Assembly (NCBI GenBank): GCA_009695065.1
Contig: SIBR01000017.1
Coordinates: 6,677-70,676 of the forward strand
Direction of reading: 5' to 3'
DNA from: Opitutus sp.
Lineage (GTDB): Bacteria > Verrucomicrobiota > Verrucomicrobiae > Opitutales > Opitutaceae
Length of the DNA: 64,000 nucleotides
Shown here: one piece after another, positions 46,273 through 56,144 of the stretch
How the letters are laid out: every line of letters starts with the position of its first letter
Position numbering within the stretch: position 1 is the stretch's first letter
Notes under the pieces: model-generated
Databases searched by the model: none
Told to the model about the DNA's origin: nothing
The model's input: only the letters and a program-made list of their open reading frames with translations
Program-made: the position numbers and the translations under genes

Positions 46273-48420
46273 ATGCTCGACCCCGCCGCCTTCCGGAATC
46301 GCTCACGCACCCTCGCCGCCACCCTTTGGGTCAGCGCCGCCACCTTCACGTTTTCCGGCGTGATCGCGCACGCGGCGAATGCGGCCAAAGCGCCACTGGC
46401 TCCCACCCCGAAGCCGGCCGAAAACTATCCGCTCAAGGATTACCTCACCAGCCTCGCCGAGCAGCAGTGGCAGGCGCGCGCGGCCACGCTGGCCGGCATC
46501 AAGACCGCCGCCGACGTCGAAGCCCGGGGCCGCTACATCCGGACGACGTTCCTCGAGGGCATCGGCGGCCTGCCGCAGACCCGCACTCCGCTCAACGCCC
46601 GCATCACCGGGCGGTTCGACCGCAAGGGCTATCGCGTTGAAAACCTGATCTACGAAAGCGTGCCCGGCTGCTTCGTCACCGCGAACGTCTACATTCCCAC
46701 CACCGGCCGCGGTCCGTTCCCCGCCATCGTCGGCGCGGCGGGACATGCCGTGCAGGACGGCAAGGCGAATACCACCTACCAGCGCGCATTCATCTCCCTC
46801 GCCCAGCGCGGATTCATCGTGCTGGCGTACGACCCGCCGGGCCAGGGCGAACGCCTCGAGTTGCAGGATCCGAAGACCGGCGCGATGAAGTCGCTAGGCC
46901 ACATCAGCCCGGGCCTGCAATGCCTGCTGACCGGCCGGCCACTCGCCCGCCACTTCATCTGGGATGGGATTCGCGCCGTCGACTATCTGCTGACGCGCGA
47001 CGACGTGGATCCGAAGCGCCTCGGCGCCACCGGAAATTCTGGCGGTGGCACGCAGTCCGCCTACCTCGCCGTCGCCGAGCCGCGCCTGGCCGCCGCCGCG
47101 CCGTCCTGTTACTGGACTTCGTGGGAAAAGCTCTGGAACAGTAACGGGCCCCAGGATTCCGAACAGATCATCCCTGGCTTCATCCAGCACGGTTTGAATT
47201 TTTCCGACTACGCCGTCGCCATGGCCCCGCGGCCGATCACGATGCTCACGGCCACCCGCGACATGTTTCCGATCGAGGGCGCCCGCGCCCAGCACGCGGA
47301 AGCGCAGCGGTTGTTCGCGCTGCTCAGCGCGAAGGAAAAAGCCGGCTTCTTCGAATACGACGACGGTCACGGTTGGTCGCAGCCCCGGCGGGACGCCGCC
47401 TGTGCCTGGTTCGAAAAATGGCTCTACGACCGCCCCACCTCGGCTCCGGAACCGGCCGACCTGCAACCCGAAGCCCAGAAAACGCTGACCTGCACGGAAA
47501 CCGGTTTCACTGTCACGGCGCTCAATTCAAAAACCTCCCAGCGCCTCAATCAGGACTGGGCCGAGGAAATTTATCCCAAGCGCAAGCTCGGCAACGTCAC
47601 CAACGCGGAAAAAGCCCGCGACACGATCGCTGCCCGCCTCGCCATTCCCCGCGCCCGCCGCCAGCCAACCGCCCTCTCCGCCGGCCGGCAGACCCGCAGT
47701 GGCCTCGTCGGCGACGAGGTGATCGTCACGTCGGTCACCGGAGCCCAAATCCAAGTCATCCTGCACCTCCCGTTCGGCTCGGGTGCCCGCCAGCCCGCTG
47801 TCATCATTCTGCGCGACGACGCGGCGACCAGCCCGGTGGAATCAGATCCCGAAGTGGGGGCCTGGCGGAAGGCGGGTTACGTTGTCGCCGTGGCCCAGCT
47901 GCCCGGCGTCGATCGCACGCCGGTCAAGCCCAACAACTACTACTCGATGCGCTATCGCACCGCGATGCGCGCGATCCTCGTCGGCCAGACCATGGCGGGC
48001 ATCCACACCAACGACCTGCTCGCCGTGTTCGACGTGATTTCCGCCCGGCCCGAAGTCGACTCCGGCAAGGTGTCGATCCTCGGCCATGGCAACCTCGGCG
48101 CTATCGCCCAATTCGCCGCCGCGCTCGAACCCAAAATCGCCCGCACCATCTCCAGCGGAGCGCTCGTTTCCTACATGGATTTGGTGCGCGCCCCGGAATG
48201 CCCGGAAACGTTCTGCGATCTCATCGTGCCCGGCGTGCTGCAGGACCTCGACCTGTCCGACCTCGCAGCCGTGGCCGGCAAGGGAAAGGTGATCGTGGTC
48301 AATCCGCGGTCCTCCACCGGCCAGCCCGTGTCCGAAGCCGCCGCCGGCGCCTACCGCCAGCAGGCTCGCGTTGTGGTCGCGACCGGGCCCGTCACACCCG
48401 CGCTCCTCGAAACGCGCTGA
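46273..48420 (+). CDS. Secreted two-lobed acetyl-xylan-esterase-type alpha/beta hydrolase
   Basis: This 715-residue exported protein (signal near TLWVSAATFTFSGVIAHA) has a first hydrolase lobe with nucleophile elbow GATGNSGGGTQ (S~256), acid in TATRDMFPIEGA and His in YDDGHGWSQ, an intact triad. The second half (~470-715) repeats the overall fold, but its elbow reads LGHGNLGA, with no Ser, so it is probably non-catalytic. The same layout occurs in the paralogue at 57613. Probable substrate: acetylated or acylated sugars (inferred). The start at 46273 begins the signal; the frame is open from 46138, overlapping the previous gene. It is convergent with the SGNH fusion gene. Confidence 0.82.
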   Translation: MLDPAAFRNRSRTLAATLWVSAATFTFSGVIAHAANAAKAPLAPTPKPAENYPLKDYLTSLAEQQWQARAATLAGIKTAADVEARGRYIRTTFLEGIGGLPQTRTPLNARITGRFDRKGYRVENLIYESVPGCFVTANVYIPTTGRGPFPAIVGAAGHAVQDGKANTTYQRAFISLAQRGFIVLAYDPPGQGERLELQDPKTGAMKSLGHISPGLQCLLTGRPLARHFIWDGIRAVDYLLTRDDVDPKRLGATGNSGGGTQSAYLAVAEPRLAAAAPSCYWTSWEKLWNSNGPQDSEQIIPGFIQHGLNFSDYAVAMAPRPITMLTATRDMFPIEGARAQHAEAQRLFALLSAKEKAGFFEYDDGHGWSQPRRDAACAWFEKWLYDRPTSAPEPADLQPEAQKTLTCTETGFTVTALNSKTSQRLNQDWAEEIYPKRKLGNVTNAEKARDTIAARLAIPRARRQPTALSAGRQTRSGLVGDEVIVTSVTGAQIQVILHLPFGSGARQPAVIILRDDAATSPVESDPEVGAWRKAGYVVAVAQLPGVDRTPVKPNNYYSMRYRTAMRAILVGQTMAGIHTNDLLAVFDVISARPEVDSGKVSILGHGNLGAIAQFAAALEPKIARTISSGALVSYMDLVRAPECPETFCDLIVPGVLQDLDLSDLAAVAGKGKVIVVNPRSSTGQPVSEAAAGAYRQQARVVVATGPVTPALLETR

Positions 48421-48471
48421 GGCCCGGACGGCCTTCACCCCGCCGGAGCCGCCATCACCCGCGAGCTGGGT

Positions 48472-50259
48472 TTATCGCGTCGGCTTGAGCCAGCGCTCAA
48501 ACCACGCGAGCATCTCGGCGCGCATCTCGGGCGTGTAGGTGTGGCCCACGTCGGGGTAGATCACATTCCGGAAGGATTCGGGAGCACCGACGGTCCGATA
48601 GACTTCGCCGACCTTCTTTTCGATCACACGGATCCCGTCGACGGGCGAACCGTAGTCGAGGTCACCGGTGAGCGCGAGATAGGGCCGCGGGGCAATCAGG
48701 GCGAGCACGCCCTCGGTGTCGAAATGCCGCAACAGGCCGTGCGTGAAATAATACAGGCCGTGGGCGCGCAGATTACCGTGCTCGATCAGGTTCTGGTAGC
48801 GCGTCAGGCAGGCCACACCGACCGTCGCAGCAACGCGCTCGTCGACCGCGGCCAGCCACCAGGCGCGGGTGCTCCCCATGCTCATGCCCGTGACCCCGAT
48901 GCGCTTGGGGTCCACGACGGGCAGGCTGCTGAGATAATCGAGGGCGATCTGATCGTCGCGTACGAAACGCCCCCACAGCGTGCGGCCCAGCCAGAGGTCG
49001 AGCTTGTGCAGGCTTTTTTGCGACAGTTCAACCGACGCGCGATTCTCCCGATCATAGGCCTCGGGGCGGCCGCTGGGCGTATCCTCCGCCCGGTCGCCGT
49101 ACCAGCACGCGTCGGGCGCGAGCACCACATAACCGGCGCGGATGTAAACCTCGCCGAGCGAATCGGGCCCGCCGTTGGAGTTCGGCGTGATGAGCTGGTT
49201 CTTGTCCGGCGTGGAGGAATGCAGCCAAAGGATCGCCGGGCCGCCAGGCGCGCGGTTTTCCGGCACCAGCAGGAGTGCGCTGATCTCCTGGCCTTCGCCG
49301 TTGTCCAGCGCCACGCGGTCGAGCGTGTAGCCCGGCCGCAATTCCCGGCTGACGACGCGGCTGACCGCCGGTGATGGCCGCGATGGGAATTCACCGAGCG
49401 ATTGCACGACGGTGCGCAGGACGGACGGACGCTGCTGCTGCCACGCGGCGGCATCCGCGGGCATGGGAAACCTTCCGATGGGCAGCCGCTTGTAGGCCGG
49501 CGGTACTGCCGCATCGCGCGCGGCTTCGTCGGTGCGGTAACGCCGGGCGACCTCGGGACCCGAAACGGGCGCGGCGGCCGCGGGCGTGGCGTAACGCCGC
49601 ACGAGGATATGGCGCCGCACGCAGTCCGCCACGGCCTCCGCCAGCCGCTCGTATCCGGCGGGCGTGTAGTGCGTGCCGTCCGCCGCCATGACGCGCGCCG
49701 CTCCGGCTTGCGTGACCATCGCGTGCAGATCGTCGACCGGAATGCCGGCCGCCCGCATGGCCTGGGCTGCCGCGGCGTTGTAACGCCGGACATCCGCCTC
49801 GCTCCGGTCGAAATCCGCGCCGCGGCGCGCGTGCCGCTCGTCGATGATCGGCGTGGTATTCGCGAAAACCAGCGTGGCCTTGGTCTCGCGCTGCAAGCGG
49901 GTCACGAGCTGCCGGAGATTCGCCTCATAGTCGGCGAGTTCCACCTGATGACGCCCGGTGGCGCGCAACCGCTTCAGGTCGTGCAACCCGCAGTTGAAAT
50001 GCACGATGTCGGGCTGTTCGCGGATGATCCATTCCTCGAGGTGCTTGAGCACATTCGCACTGTCGCCGCCGTTCGCCGGCGCGCTGACGACGTGGGCCTT
50101 GCCCTTGAGCAACTGCGCGACACCGGGAGCATAGCCTAGGCGGATGGAATCGCCGACGAGCACCACCTTGGGCAGTGCCGGCGGCGGAGTGGTTTGGGCC
50201 GCGGGCAGCGCGGACCCGGCGAAATATAGACCAAGGAGTACGATCGGAAACAATTTCAT
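48472..50259 (-). CDS. SGNH/GDSL hydrolase fused to an alpha/beta hydrolase
   Basis: This 595-residue secreted protein (signal LLGLYFAGSALPAAQ) has an SGNH domain at ~30-225: block I VVLVGDSIRLGY (Ser~38), block II ANGGDS, block III HFNCGLHDLK and block V ADGTHYTP (Asp/His near 195). The second domain (~290-595) is an acetyl-xylan-esterase-like alpha/beta hydrolase with elbow GVTGMSMGSTR (Ser ~460), LTGDLDYGSP and DVGHTYTP. Two esterase folds in one chain would allow removal of different acyl groups from one glycan (inferred). It is transcribed on the minus strand after a likely terminator that separates it from the operon upstream. Confidence 0.85.
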   Translation of the reverse strand: MKLFPIVLLGLYFAGSALPAAQTTPPPALPKVVLVGDSIRLGYAPGVAQLLKGKAHVVSAPANGGDSANVLKHLEEWIIREQPDIVHFNCGLHDLKRLRATGRHQVELADYEANLRQLVTRLQRETKATLVFANTTPIIDERHARRGADFDRSEADVRRYNAAAAQAMRAAGIPVDDLHAMVTQAGAARVMAADGTHYTPAGYERLAEAVADCVRRHILVRRYATPAAAAPVSGPEVARRYRTDEAARDAAVPPAYKRLPIGRFPMPADAAAWQQQRPSVLRTVVQSLGEFPSRPSPAVSRVVSRELRPGYTLDRVALDNGEGQEISALLLVPENRAPGGPAILWLHSSTPDKNQLITPNSNGGPDSLGEVYIRAGYVVLAPDACWYGDRAEDTPSGRPEAYDRENRASVELSQKSLHKLDLWLGRTLWGRFVRDDQIALDYLSSLPVVDPKRIGVTGMSMGSTRAWWLAAVDERVAATVGVACLTRYQNLIEHGNLRAHGLYYFTHGLLRHFDTEGVLALIAPRPYLALTGDLDYGSPVDGIRVIEKKVGEVYRTVGAPESFRNVIYPDVGHTYTPEMRAEMLAWFERWLKPTR

Positions 50260-50308
50260 GGGGAAGAGCTCAGGGTTGCGTCGACGATCAGTCCAAAGCG
50301 GACCGAAT

Positions 50309-50336
50309 GAAAAAGAAATAAGTCCGGTGAACCGGA
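50309..50336 (-). terminator. Intrinsic terminator-like hairpin, minus strand
   Basis: The arms 50323-50328 and 50331-50336 pair perfectly (6 bp, 2-nt spacer) and are followed in the minus direction by CTTATTTCTTTTTC. It lies between the stop of the Gfo/Idh gene (50405) and the start of the SGNH fusion gene (50259). Confidence 0.5.
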
Positions 50337-50404
50337 ATCATCCCGGTCAACCGTAGTTGAAAATGGAGCCGCGCCGCCACGCCGCGAAAAATCTCCCGCC
50401 GCCA

Positions 50405-51856
50405 TCAGACGCCGATTTCTTTTTCCGTCGGCAGCACAAAGGGCTTCCGGTACTCACGCGCCAGCAGGGCGTTCGCGGCGGGGTTGTTGACGAACCGTTC
50501 CTGACCCGGATCGACGCGCAGCAGCTGGCCGAGCGTCAATGGCGACTTCTCCACACTCACGTCGTTGTCGGCGAGGTGCCGGCGGGTGCGCGCGAAGGTG
50601 GCGGCGACATCGTCGTGCACCTTGAGCTGGCCGAGCTCGCGCTCGATCCCGGCGGGCGACGCCGGCTGCCCGAGACGCCACGAGATGTTGGCGGCATGGA
50701 TGAGCGCCGTGGATTGGTGGCCCTCAAGAATGTCCGCATTCAAATCGGAGACTTTGCGCGAGCGCACCGCCTTGAAGAAATTGGCGAAGTGATTCTCGTT
50801 CCTGCCGTCGAACGCCCGGACCAGATTGCCCTTCAAATCGAACAGTGACGTGTCGGCGATGATGCCCTCGGTGCCGTAGAAAAACCAACCGTTCTTCACC
50901 TGCGGATGAAACGGCTCCGTTTTCAACCCGCGCGTTTCCGTCACGATCGTCTTGCCGCCGAAATCGAGGATCGCCACCTGCGTGTTCGGCGTTTCGGCCG
51001 CGTCGGCGTAACCGACCCGGCCGCCGTAGCTGAGCACCGTGCGGGCCAGGCCCGTGACGCCGAGGCCCCAACGGCAGATGTCGAGCCCGTGGATGTTGTT
51101 GTTGCCGATCTCACCGTCACCGGTGTTCCAAACCCAGTGCCAGTCGTAGTGAAAATTCGGTCGGGTGAGCGGACCCATCGCGGCCGGGCCCGCCCAGAGG
51201 TTGTAATCGACGCTCGGCGGAATCTTTCCCTCCGTCGGCCCGCCGATCGATTTGCGGAGGCCATACATGATGCTGCGCGCGAGCTTCACCTCGCCGAGCT
51301 TGCCGTCCCGCATGTACTGCACGGCCGTGGCCAGCGGCCCCCGGGAACGATTCTGCGTGCCGGCCTGACAGATGCGCCCGAGCTGGCGCGCCGCCTGCAC
51401 CATCCGCCGACCCTCCACGATCGTATGGCTGACGGGCTTTTCGACATAAACGTCCTTGCCCGCCTGCATCGCCCAGATCGCCGCCAGCGCGTGCCAGTGA
51501 TTCGGCGCCGCGATGAAAACGGCCGCCACCGACTTGTCGCCGAGCACGACACGCAAGTCCTGCACGGCCTGCGGTCTCCGGCCGCGTTTCGCGCCCACCG
51601 TCGCCGCCAGTTCCGTGGCGCGATCGAGGTCCGGATCGCACACGTAGGCAATTTCGCACTCCGGCAGCGCGGCGAGTGCGCTGGCGTGCTGCTTGCCACG
51701 AATGCCGCAACCGATGATGGCGACGGTAATCCGGTCGTTGGCACTCACCGGGCGCGGTTCCGCCGCCCCGAGCCGGGGGGAAAGTTTCGCCGCGGCTGCC
51801 GCGGCGGCGGTCAGCATGGAGTTTTCAAGAAAGCGCCGGCGAGTGAGAGTTGGCAT
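50405..51856 (-). CDS. Tat-exported Gfo/Idh/MocA family oxidoreductase
   Basis: This 483-residue protein has a twin-arginine signal (LTRRRFLENSMLTAAAAAAA). The NAD(P)-binding motif is VAIIGCGIRGKQHASAL. The conserved VYVEKPVSHTIVEGRRM has the EKP triad, and NIHGLDICRWGLG follows in the C-terminal domain. Length is normal for the exported PVC-type members (430-490). It presumably oxidises or reduces a sugar in the periplasm; the cofactor would need to be bound tightly and loaded before Tat export (inference). It lies 48 bases downstream of the second Gfo/Idh gene. Confidence 0.9.
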   Translation of the reverse strand: MPTLTRRRFLENSMLTAAAAAAAKLSPRLGAAEPRPVSANDRITVAIIGCGIRGKQHASALAALPECEIAYVCDPDLDRATELAATVGAKRGRRPQAVQDLRVVLGDKSVAAVFIAAPNHWHALAAIWAMQAGKDVYVEKPVSHTIVEGRRMVQAARQLGRICQAGTQNRSRGPLATAVQYMRDGKLGEVKLARSIMYGLRKSIGGPTEGKIPPSVDYNLWAGPAAMGPLTRPNFHYDWHWVWNTGDGEIGNNNIHGLDICRWGLGVTGLARTVLSYGGRVGYADAAETPNTQVAILDFGGKTIVTETRGLKTEPFHPQVKNGWFFYGTEGIIADTSLFDLKGNLVRAFDGRNENHFANFFKAVRSRKVSDLNADILEGHQSTALIHAANISWRLGQPASPAGIERELGQLKVHDDVAATFARTRRHLADNDVSVEKSPLTLGQLLRVDPGQERFVNNPAANALLAREYRKPFVLPTEKEIGV

Positions 51857-51904
51857 GGGAATGGAGAGTAAGATTTGGGAGGTGAAGGGATCGAACCGAG
51901 GCGA

Positions 51905-52963
51905 TCAACGAGGGAGCTTCCCGGCGGCTTCCGTCCGGGCTTTCGCCAGCACGCTGGCGATGGTCACCGGCCGGCCGCCCTGGCGCTTGCTTTCGTCGGC
52001 GGCCTCCATGAACGCGAGAACCTCGAGGGTCTCCTCGGCGGTGACGGGCACCTTGCGGGTCTTGAAGAAACGAGCGATCTCAACGCAAAGATCCCGATAG
52101 CCGCCAAGGCTGCCGGCCGGCGCCTCGGCAAACGCCTGCGTGCCGAATGCGACGAGACCGAAACCGCCCTTCGCATTGCGAAATCCGCGATAGCTGGCGA
52201 CCCGGCCGTCCCGCCAGACCCCCGACACGAGATCGACGTCCTTCGTCTGCAGACGGGTGACGGATTCGCAACCCATTCCCATGAGCGCAAACAACGGCTC
52301 GACGCCGTGGATCCCGTAGAAAAATAGATCGGGTGTACCCGGCTCGTAGTCGCAAGGTCCCCATGAAACGGCTCCCACGAGCTTGCCGAGAGCCGTCTTC
52401 TGCGAGAGCTCAACCACCCCCTTCGTGAACCGCAGCGCCGAGCTGGAGAAACACGGGGTACCGTGTTTCTTCGCCAGCTCATAGATGGCGATGGCGTCGG
52501 CCAGCGTTCCACCCGCAGGTTTGTCGATGAATAGTGGCTTGCCCGCCAGGATCACCGGTGTCGCCTCCTGCAAATGAATGCGGCCATCGACGCTTTCGAG
52601 GAAAACCACGTCCACCTTCTCCAGCAACTTAGGGATCGAATCGACAATCTCCACGCCGGCGGCACGCACCGTCTCGGTGAACTTGGCAACGCGATTGCGA
52701 CTCGCCGGCATGTCGGTGCCGCCGGGATAGCCTGCGACGATTTTGATGCCGGCGATGTCACCCGCCGCCTTCGGATCGTTGAAGAGTTTGACGAAGGCCG
52801 GCACGTGCGACGTATCCAAGCCGATGATGCCGGCCCGCAACGGCGCGGCGGCGACGGCGCCAGTCCAGGCGAGGGCCAGACAGCAGATGACGGCGCGGCG
52901 CCACCATGCCCGCAGGAGAGATTTAGCAGTAGGCTGGACGGGGGCGAAGACAGGGCAATTCAT
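51905..52963 (-). CDS. Divergent Gfo/Idh/MocA family protein with N-terminal membrane signal
   Basis: This 352-residue protein has a hydrophobic N-terminal segment (AVICCLALAWTGAVAAA) that could be a Sec signal or anchor. The start of the Rossmann fold reads LRAGIIGLDTSHVPAFVKLF: the usual GxGxxG is changed to GLDTSH, so cofactor binding may differ. The EKP motif is DKP (LFIDKPAGGTLADAI). It remains recognisable as Gfo/Idh by fold order. It is transcribed with the neighbouring Gfo/Idh gene and the upstream HEAT/cytochrome gene. Confidence 0.8.
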   Translation of the reverse strand: MNCPVFAPVQPTAKSLLRAWWRRAVICCLALAWTGAVAAAPLRAGIIGLDTSHVPAFVKLFNDPKAAGDIAGIKIVAGYPGGTDMPASRNRVAKFTETVRAAGVEIVDSIPKLLEKVDVVFLESVDGRIHLQEATPVILAGKPLFIDKPAGGTLADAIAIYELAKKHGTPCFSSSALRFTKGVVELSQKTALGKLVGAVSWGPCDYEPGTPDLFFYGIHGVEPLFALMGMGCESVTRLQTKDVDLVSGVWRDGRVASYRGFRNAKGGFGLVAFGTQAFAEAPAGSLGGYRDLCVEIARFFKTRKVPVTAEETLEVLAFMEAADESKRQGGRPVTIASVLAKARTEAAGKLPR

Positions 52964-53034
52964 GGATTTGATTCGATTGGAGGAAGGCTGGAAATTTCCG
53001 GGGATAACTGGCCGCCGTGCGACCTATTTTTTCG

Positions 53035-56000
53035 TTAAAGATCTGCGCCAGTTTTCAGGTAGGCGATCAAGTCCGCCATTTCCGGCTTGGTCATCGCCTG
53101 CTCCAGGCCGTCGGGCATCAGCGAGAGGCCGAGAGAGGAAAGCAAGGCGACGTTGCTGCGCAGCACGGATTCGTCGGTGCCAAACGCCGTGCGCAAGGTG
53201 AGGCCGCTGTCGGTTTCGCCCACGAGGTTTCCGGAAATGGACCGGCCGTCAGTCGTGGTGACCGAAACGGCCGAATAACCGGGGGCAATTTCCAGGTTGG
53301 GCACGATAATGTGCAGGAGCAGCGCGTCGGCCGGTTGGTTGCGGATGCCGGTCAGATCGGGCCCCACTTTCCCGCCGGTGCCGTTGTAGGTGTGGCACGC
53401 GGAGCAGGCGCGTTCAAAGACCTTGCCGCCGCGGGCCATGTCCGCCGTCAGGCCGAGGACTTCGCGATACCCCTTGTAGACCTGCATCCGGTCGCCGCCA
53501 TCCAGACCCTGGAAGAGCTTCTCCGCCGCTTGGCGGATCGCGGGATCCGTGTGCTTGAGCAGGCGCGTTCGCCGCGACGAGGAAATTTCCGACGGCTTGA
53601 TCGCCCCGCCTTGGATGGCGGTGAACAATATCTCGGTCATTTTCGGCCGGGCCACGAGGGCCGAAATCACCGCTTCCCGTACCCGGGGGGTGTAGCGTGA
53701 CCAATTCTGCGGTTGAATCAACATTTCGGCGCCACGCGGATCGCCGAAGCGTTCGAGCGCCTTGATCGCCTGCAATTGCAGATCCAGCGGCTGCCCGCCT
53801 CCGAGCAGGTCGCCCAGCGGCGCGCCGCCCCGGGAGAACTCGGTGTAGCTTAGCAACGCGATTGCGCTGCCGCGCTGCCGGGTCGATGCCTCGGCGTCCG
53901 CCGCGACTTTGGCGGCGCGGTTGAAGAAGTCGTCCAGCCCGACCGGCGCAGCTGAATCCGTGCCCTCGGCCAGGAGGGCGATCAGGGGATTGCCACCCGC
54001 CTTCACCTTAAGATCGCGCCGTCCCCGCAGGCCGTCCGCCAGGCCGACCACGGACGGAACCCGCCACGCGAGATCGCCGTCCCCGTTCAGCATCTGGGCG
54101 AGGAACCGCCGGCACGAATCCAACGGTGCGCCGGCCCCCATGGTTCGGCCCAAGTCCTCCAACACCGCGGCAAAAGCAGGGGAATTGTTCTGCCGCGATT
54201 TTCCCATGGCCTCGAGAAACTCCGGCATGCGCGTCCCGATGCCGCTCAACACGGCGGCGCGCGCCCAGCGATCCTCCCCGTCGCGCGCGGCAATGGTGGC
54301 GAGGGCCGGCACCGCCGCGGCATCGGTCATCGAACCGAGGGCCAGCGCGGCGACAAAGCGGACGCGCGTGTCGGGATCATCGGCCAATGCGATCAGGCGC
54401 GGACGGAATTCAGGAGATTGGTCGAGCGCGGCGACGGCGAGGGCGACGGCCTGTTCCCTGACTCCGGCCGCCGAATCGCGCAGCGCCAGGGCGATGGTCG
54501 CGGGGGAGAGCCGGCGGAGATTCTGCAGCGTCCACAGGGCGCGGGTCCGGGACTCCGGCAGGCGGGCTTGAGCCGCGCATTTCTCCAGCAGCGGAACGGC
54601 GGCGGGATCCGGTTTTTCGATGAGCAGTCGTTGCGCAGTTTCACGCGACCATGAGTTGGGCGACTCCAAGTCGCGGCAGAGCGCGGCGGTGGTGCGGCCA
54701 GCGACGGTCGCCTTCACCTTTAGGTCCGCCTTCACGATGCGATAAATTCGGCCGGTGCCTTCTCCGCTGTTGAAATCCAGCCGGCCGCGCGCCTCCTCCG
54801 GAATATACGACGGATGATCGATCTCGCGCCGGTGCATGTCGGCGACGTAGAACGCGCCGTCCGGACCGCTGGCGACGAAGACCGGACGAAACCAGCTGTC
54901 GGTGGAGGCCAGGAACTCCCGCCCGGTATAGGGTGGATCGGAGCGAAACGAAGCGCCCTCCAGCCGGAAGACCTGGCGCTGCACCAGATTTTGCGCGGGC
55001 TCGCAGATGAAGACATTGCCGACGTGCTCGGGCGAGAGCCCGGCGCCCCCGAAAACCATCACCCCGCACGCGGACGTGAACGATCCGGCGTGCGGCGCAC
55101 TCATCAGATTGGGCGCGAAATCCGCGGTCACACTGACCCGGCTGATCGGAAACACTTTGGCGGCCGCCTGCACCTTGGACACTTCCTGCGAGGTTTCGGC
55201 GAAGGCAAGGTGCGGGTTGCGCTTGAGCTGCCCCGGTTCGAGTACCGTCTGGAGTACGGGATGCCGGTTGGTGCAATCGAAGCGCCGGCCGTAGGCATCG
55301 ATCGCGAGCCCGAACTGGCCGCGTCCGCCGATGGTTTCATACACGAACGTCTCCGGATCAAAGCGGCCGTCCGTCGGCGTGAAAACCACCGCGGGCCGCT
55401 CGGGATGCTCCGGCGAGGTGATGGTGCCACCATTGGAGCCGCAGGCGACGTAGACCTTTCCGTCCAGCCCCAGCGTGGGAAAACTGACGCGGATTTGGGA
55501 TGTCCTGGTCTTGTCAAAACCCGTCAGGACCACGCGGCGTTCGTCGGCGATTCCGTCGCCGTTGGTGTCCTTCAGGTAGAAAATGTCCGGCGCGCACGTG
55601 ACGAAGACGCCGCCCTTCCACACCATGATGCCGTTGGGATTGGTGAAGCCCGTGGCAAACTCGGTGCGCCGATCGTAACGTCCGTCACCGTCCGTGTCCT
55701 CCAGCCGCGCGACCCGTCCCTCCGTGGTTGGGGGATTGGCGCCCAGTGTTTCAGGATAACCACGCGCTTCGGCGACATACAGCCGGCCTTGTTCGTCGAA
55801 AGCGAAGGCCACCGGATCGACGACCAGCGGTTCCGCGGCGACGAGTTCGATGCGCAGACCGGGCTCCAGTTGGAACGCGGCCAACGCAGCCTCGGGCGTA
55901 AGCGCCACGTCGCGATCGACCGCGCGCGGTTGGCCGGTCTTCGCGGCGGCGGCGGCGTGGTTCGGGGCAGATGCCACCGCGCAAAAGACCAGTGCGGCCA

Positions 56001-56049
56001 CACTGGCAGCAGGAATTCTGAGAACGGAATGTAGAGGCGTTTTTTTCAT
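53035..56049 (-). CDS. PVC-type propeller/HEAT/cytochrome c protein
   Basis: This 1004-residue secreted protein has a signal peptide (residues ~1-35). Its beta-propeller (~50-440) contains RIELVAAEPLVVDPVAFAFD and YLKDTNGDGIADERRVVL. HEAT repeats (~450-850) follow. The cytochrome c domain ends the chain, with heme site CSACH (~882-886) and a C-terminal LMPDGLEQAMTKPEMADL segment. It is a close paralogue of the protein at 60615 (same heme loop ACSACHTYNG, same propeller motifs). It lies 95 bp downstream of the ceramidase-like gene, the same order as in the second unit at the right edge. Confidence 0.9.
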   Translation of the reverse strand: MKKTPLHSVLRIPAASVAALVFCAVASAPNHAAAAAKTGQPRAVDRDVALTPEAALAAFQLEPGLRIELVAAEPLVVDPVAFAFDEQGRLYVAEARGYPETLGANPPTTEGRVARLEDTDGDGRYDRRTEFATGFTNPNGIMVWKGGVFVTCAPDIFYLKDTNGDGIADERRVVLTGFDKTRTSQIRVSFPTLGLDGKVYVACGSNGGTITSPEHPERPAVVFTPTDGRFDPETFVYETIGGRGQFGLAIDAYGRRFDCTNRHPVLQTVLEPGQLKRNPHLAFAETSQEVSKVQAAAKVFPISRVSVTADFAPNLMSAPHAGSFTSACGVMVFGGAGLSPEHVGNVFICEPAQNLVQRQVFRLEGASFRSDPPYTGREFLASTDSWFRPVFVASGPDGAFYVADMHRREIDHPSYIPEEARGRLDFNSGEGTGRIYRIVKADLKVKATVAGRTTAALCRDLESPNSWSRETAQRLLIEKPDPAAVPLLEKCAAQARLPESRTRALWTLQNLRRLSPATIALALRDSAAGVREQAVALAVAALDQSPEFRPRLIALADDPDTRVRFVAALALGSMTDAAAVPALATIAARDGEDRWARAAVLSGIGTRMPEFLEAMGKSRQNNSPAFAAVLEDLGRTMGAGAPLDSCRRFLAQMLNGDGDLAWRVPSVVGLADGLRGRRDLKVKAGGNPLIALLAEGTDSAAPVGLDDFFNRAAKVAADAEASTRQRGSAIALLSYTEFSRGGAPLGDLLGGGQPLDLQLQAIKALERFGDPRGAEMLIQPQNWSRYTPRVREAVISALVARPKMTEILFTAIQGGAIKPSEISSSRRTRLLKHTDPAIRQAAEKLFQGLDGGDRMQVYKGYREVLGLTADMARGGKVFERACSACHTYNGTGGKVGPDLTGIRNQPADALLLHIIVPNLEIAPGYSAVSVTTTDGRSISGNLVGETDSGLTLRTAFGTDESVLRSNVALLSSLGLSLMPDGLEQAMTKPEMADLIAYLKTGADL

Positions 56050-56144
56050 TATGCGCGCATCGCATAACGATGGGTTCGAATGTAGCCGCCGACGTAAAGC
56101 GGCGGCAAGTGAAGTGAACCGGTTACGACTGCATCGTCAGGTTG

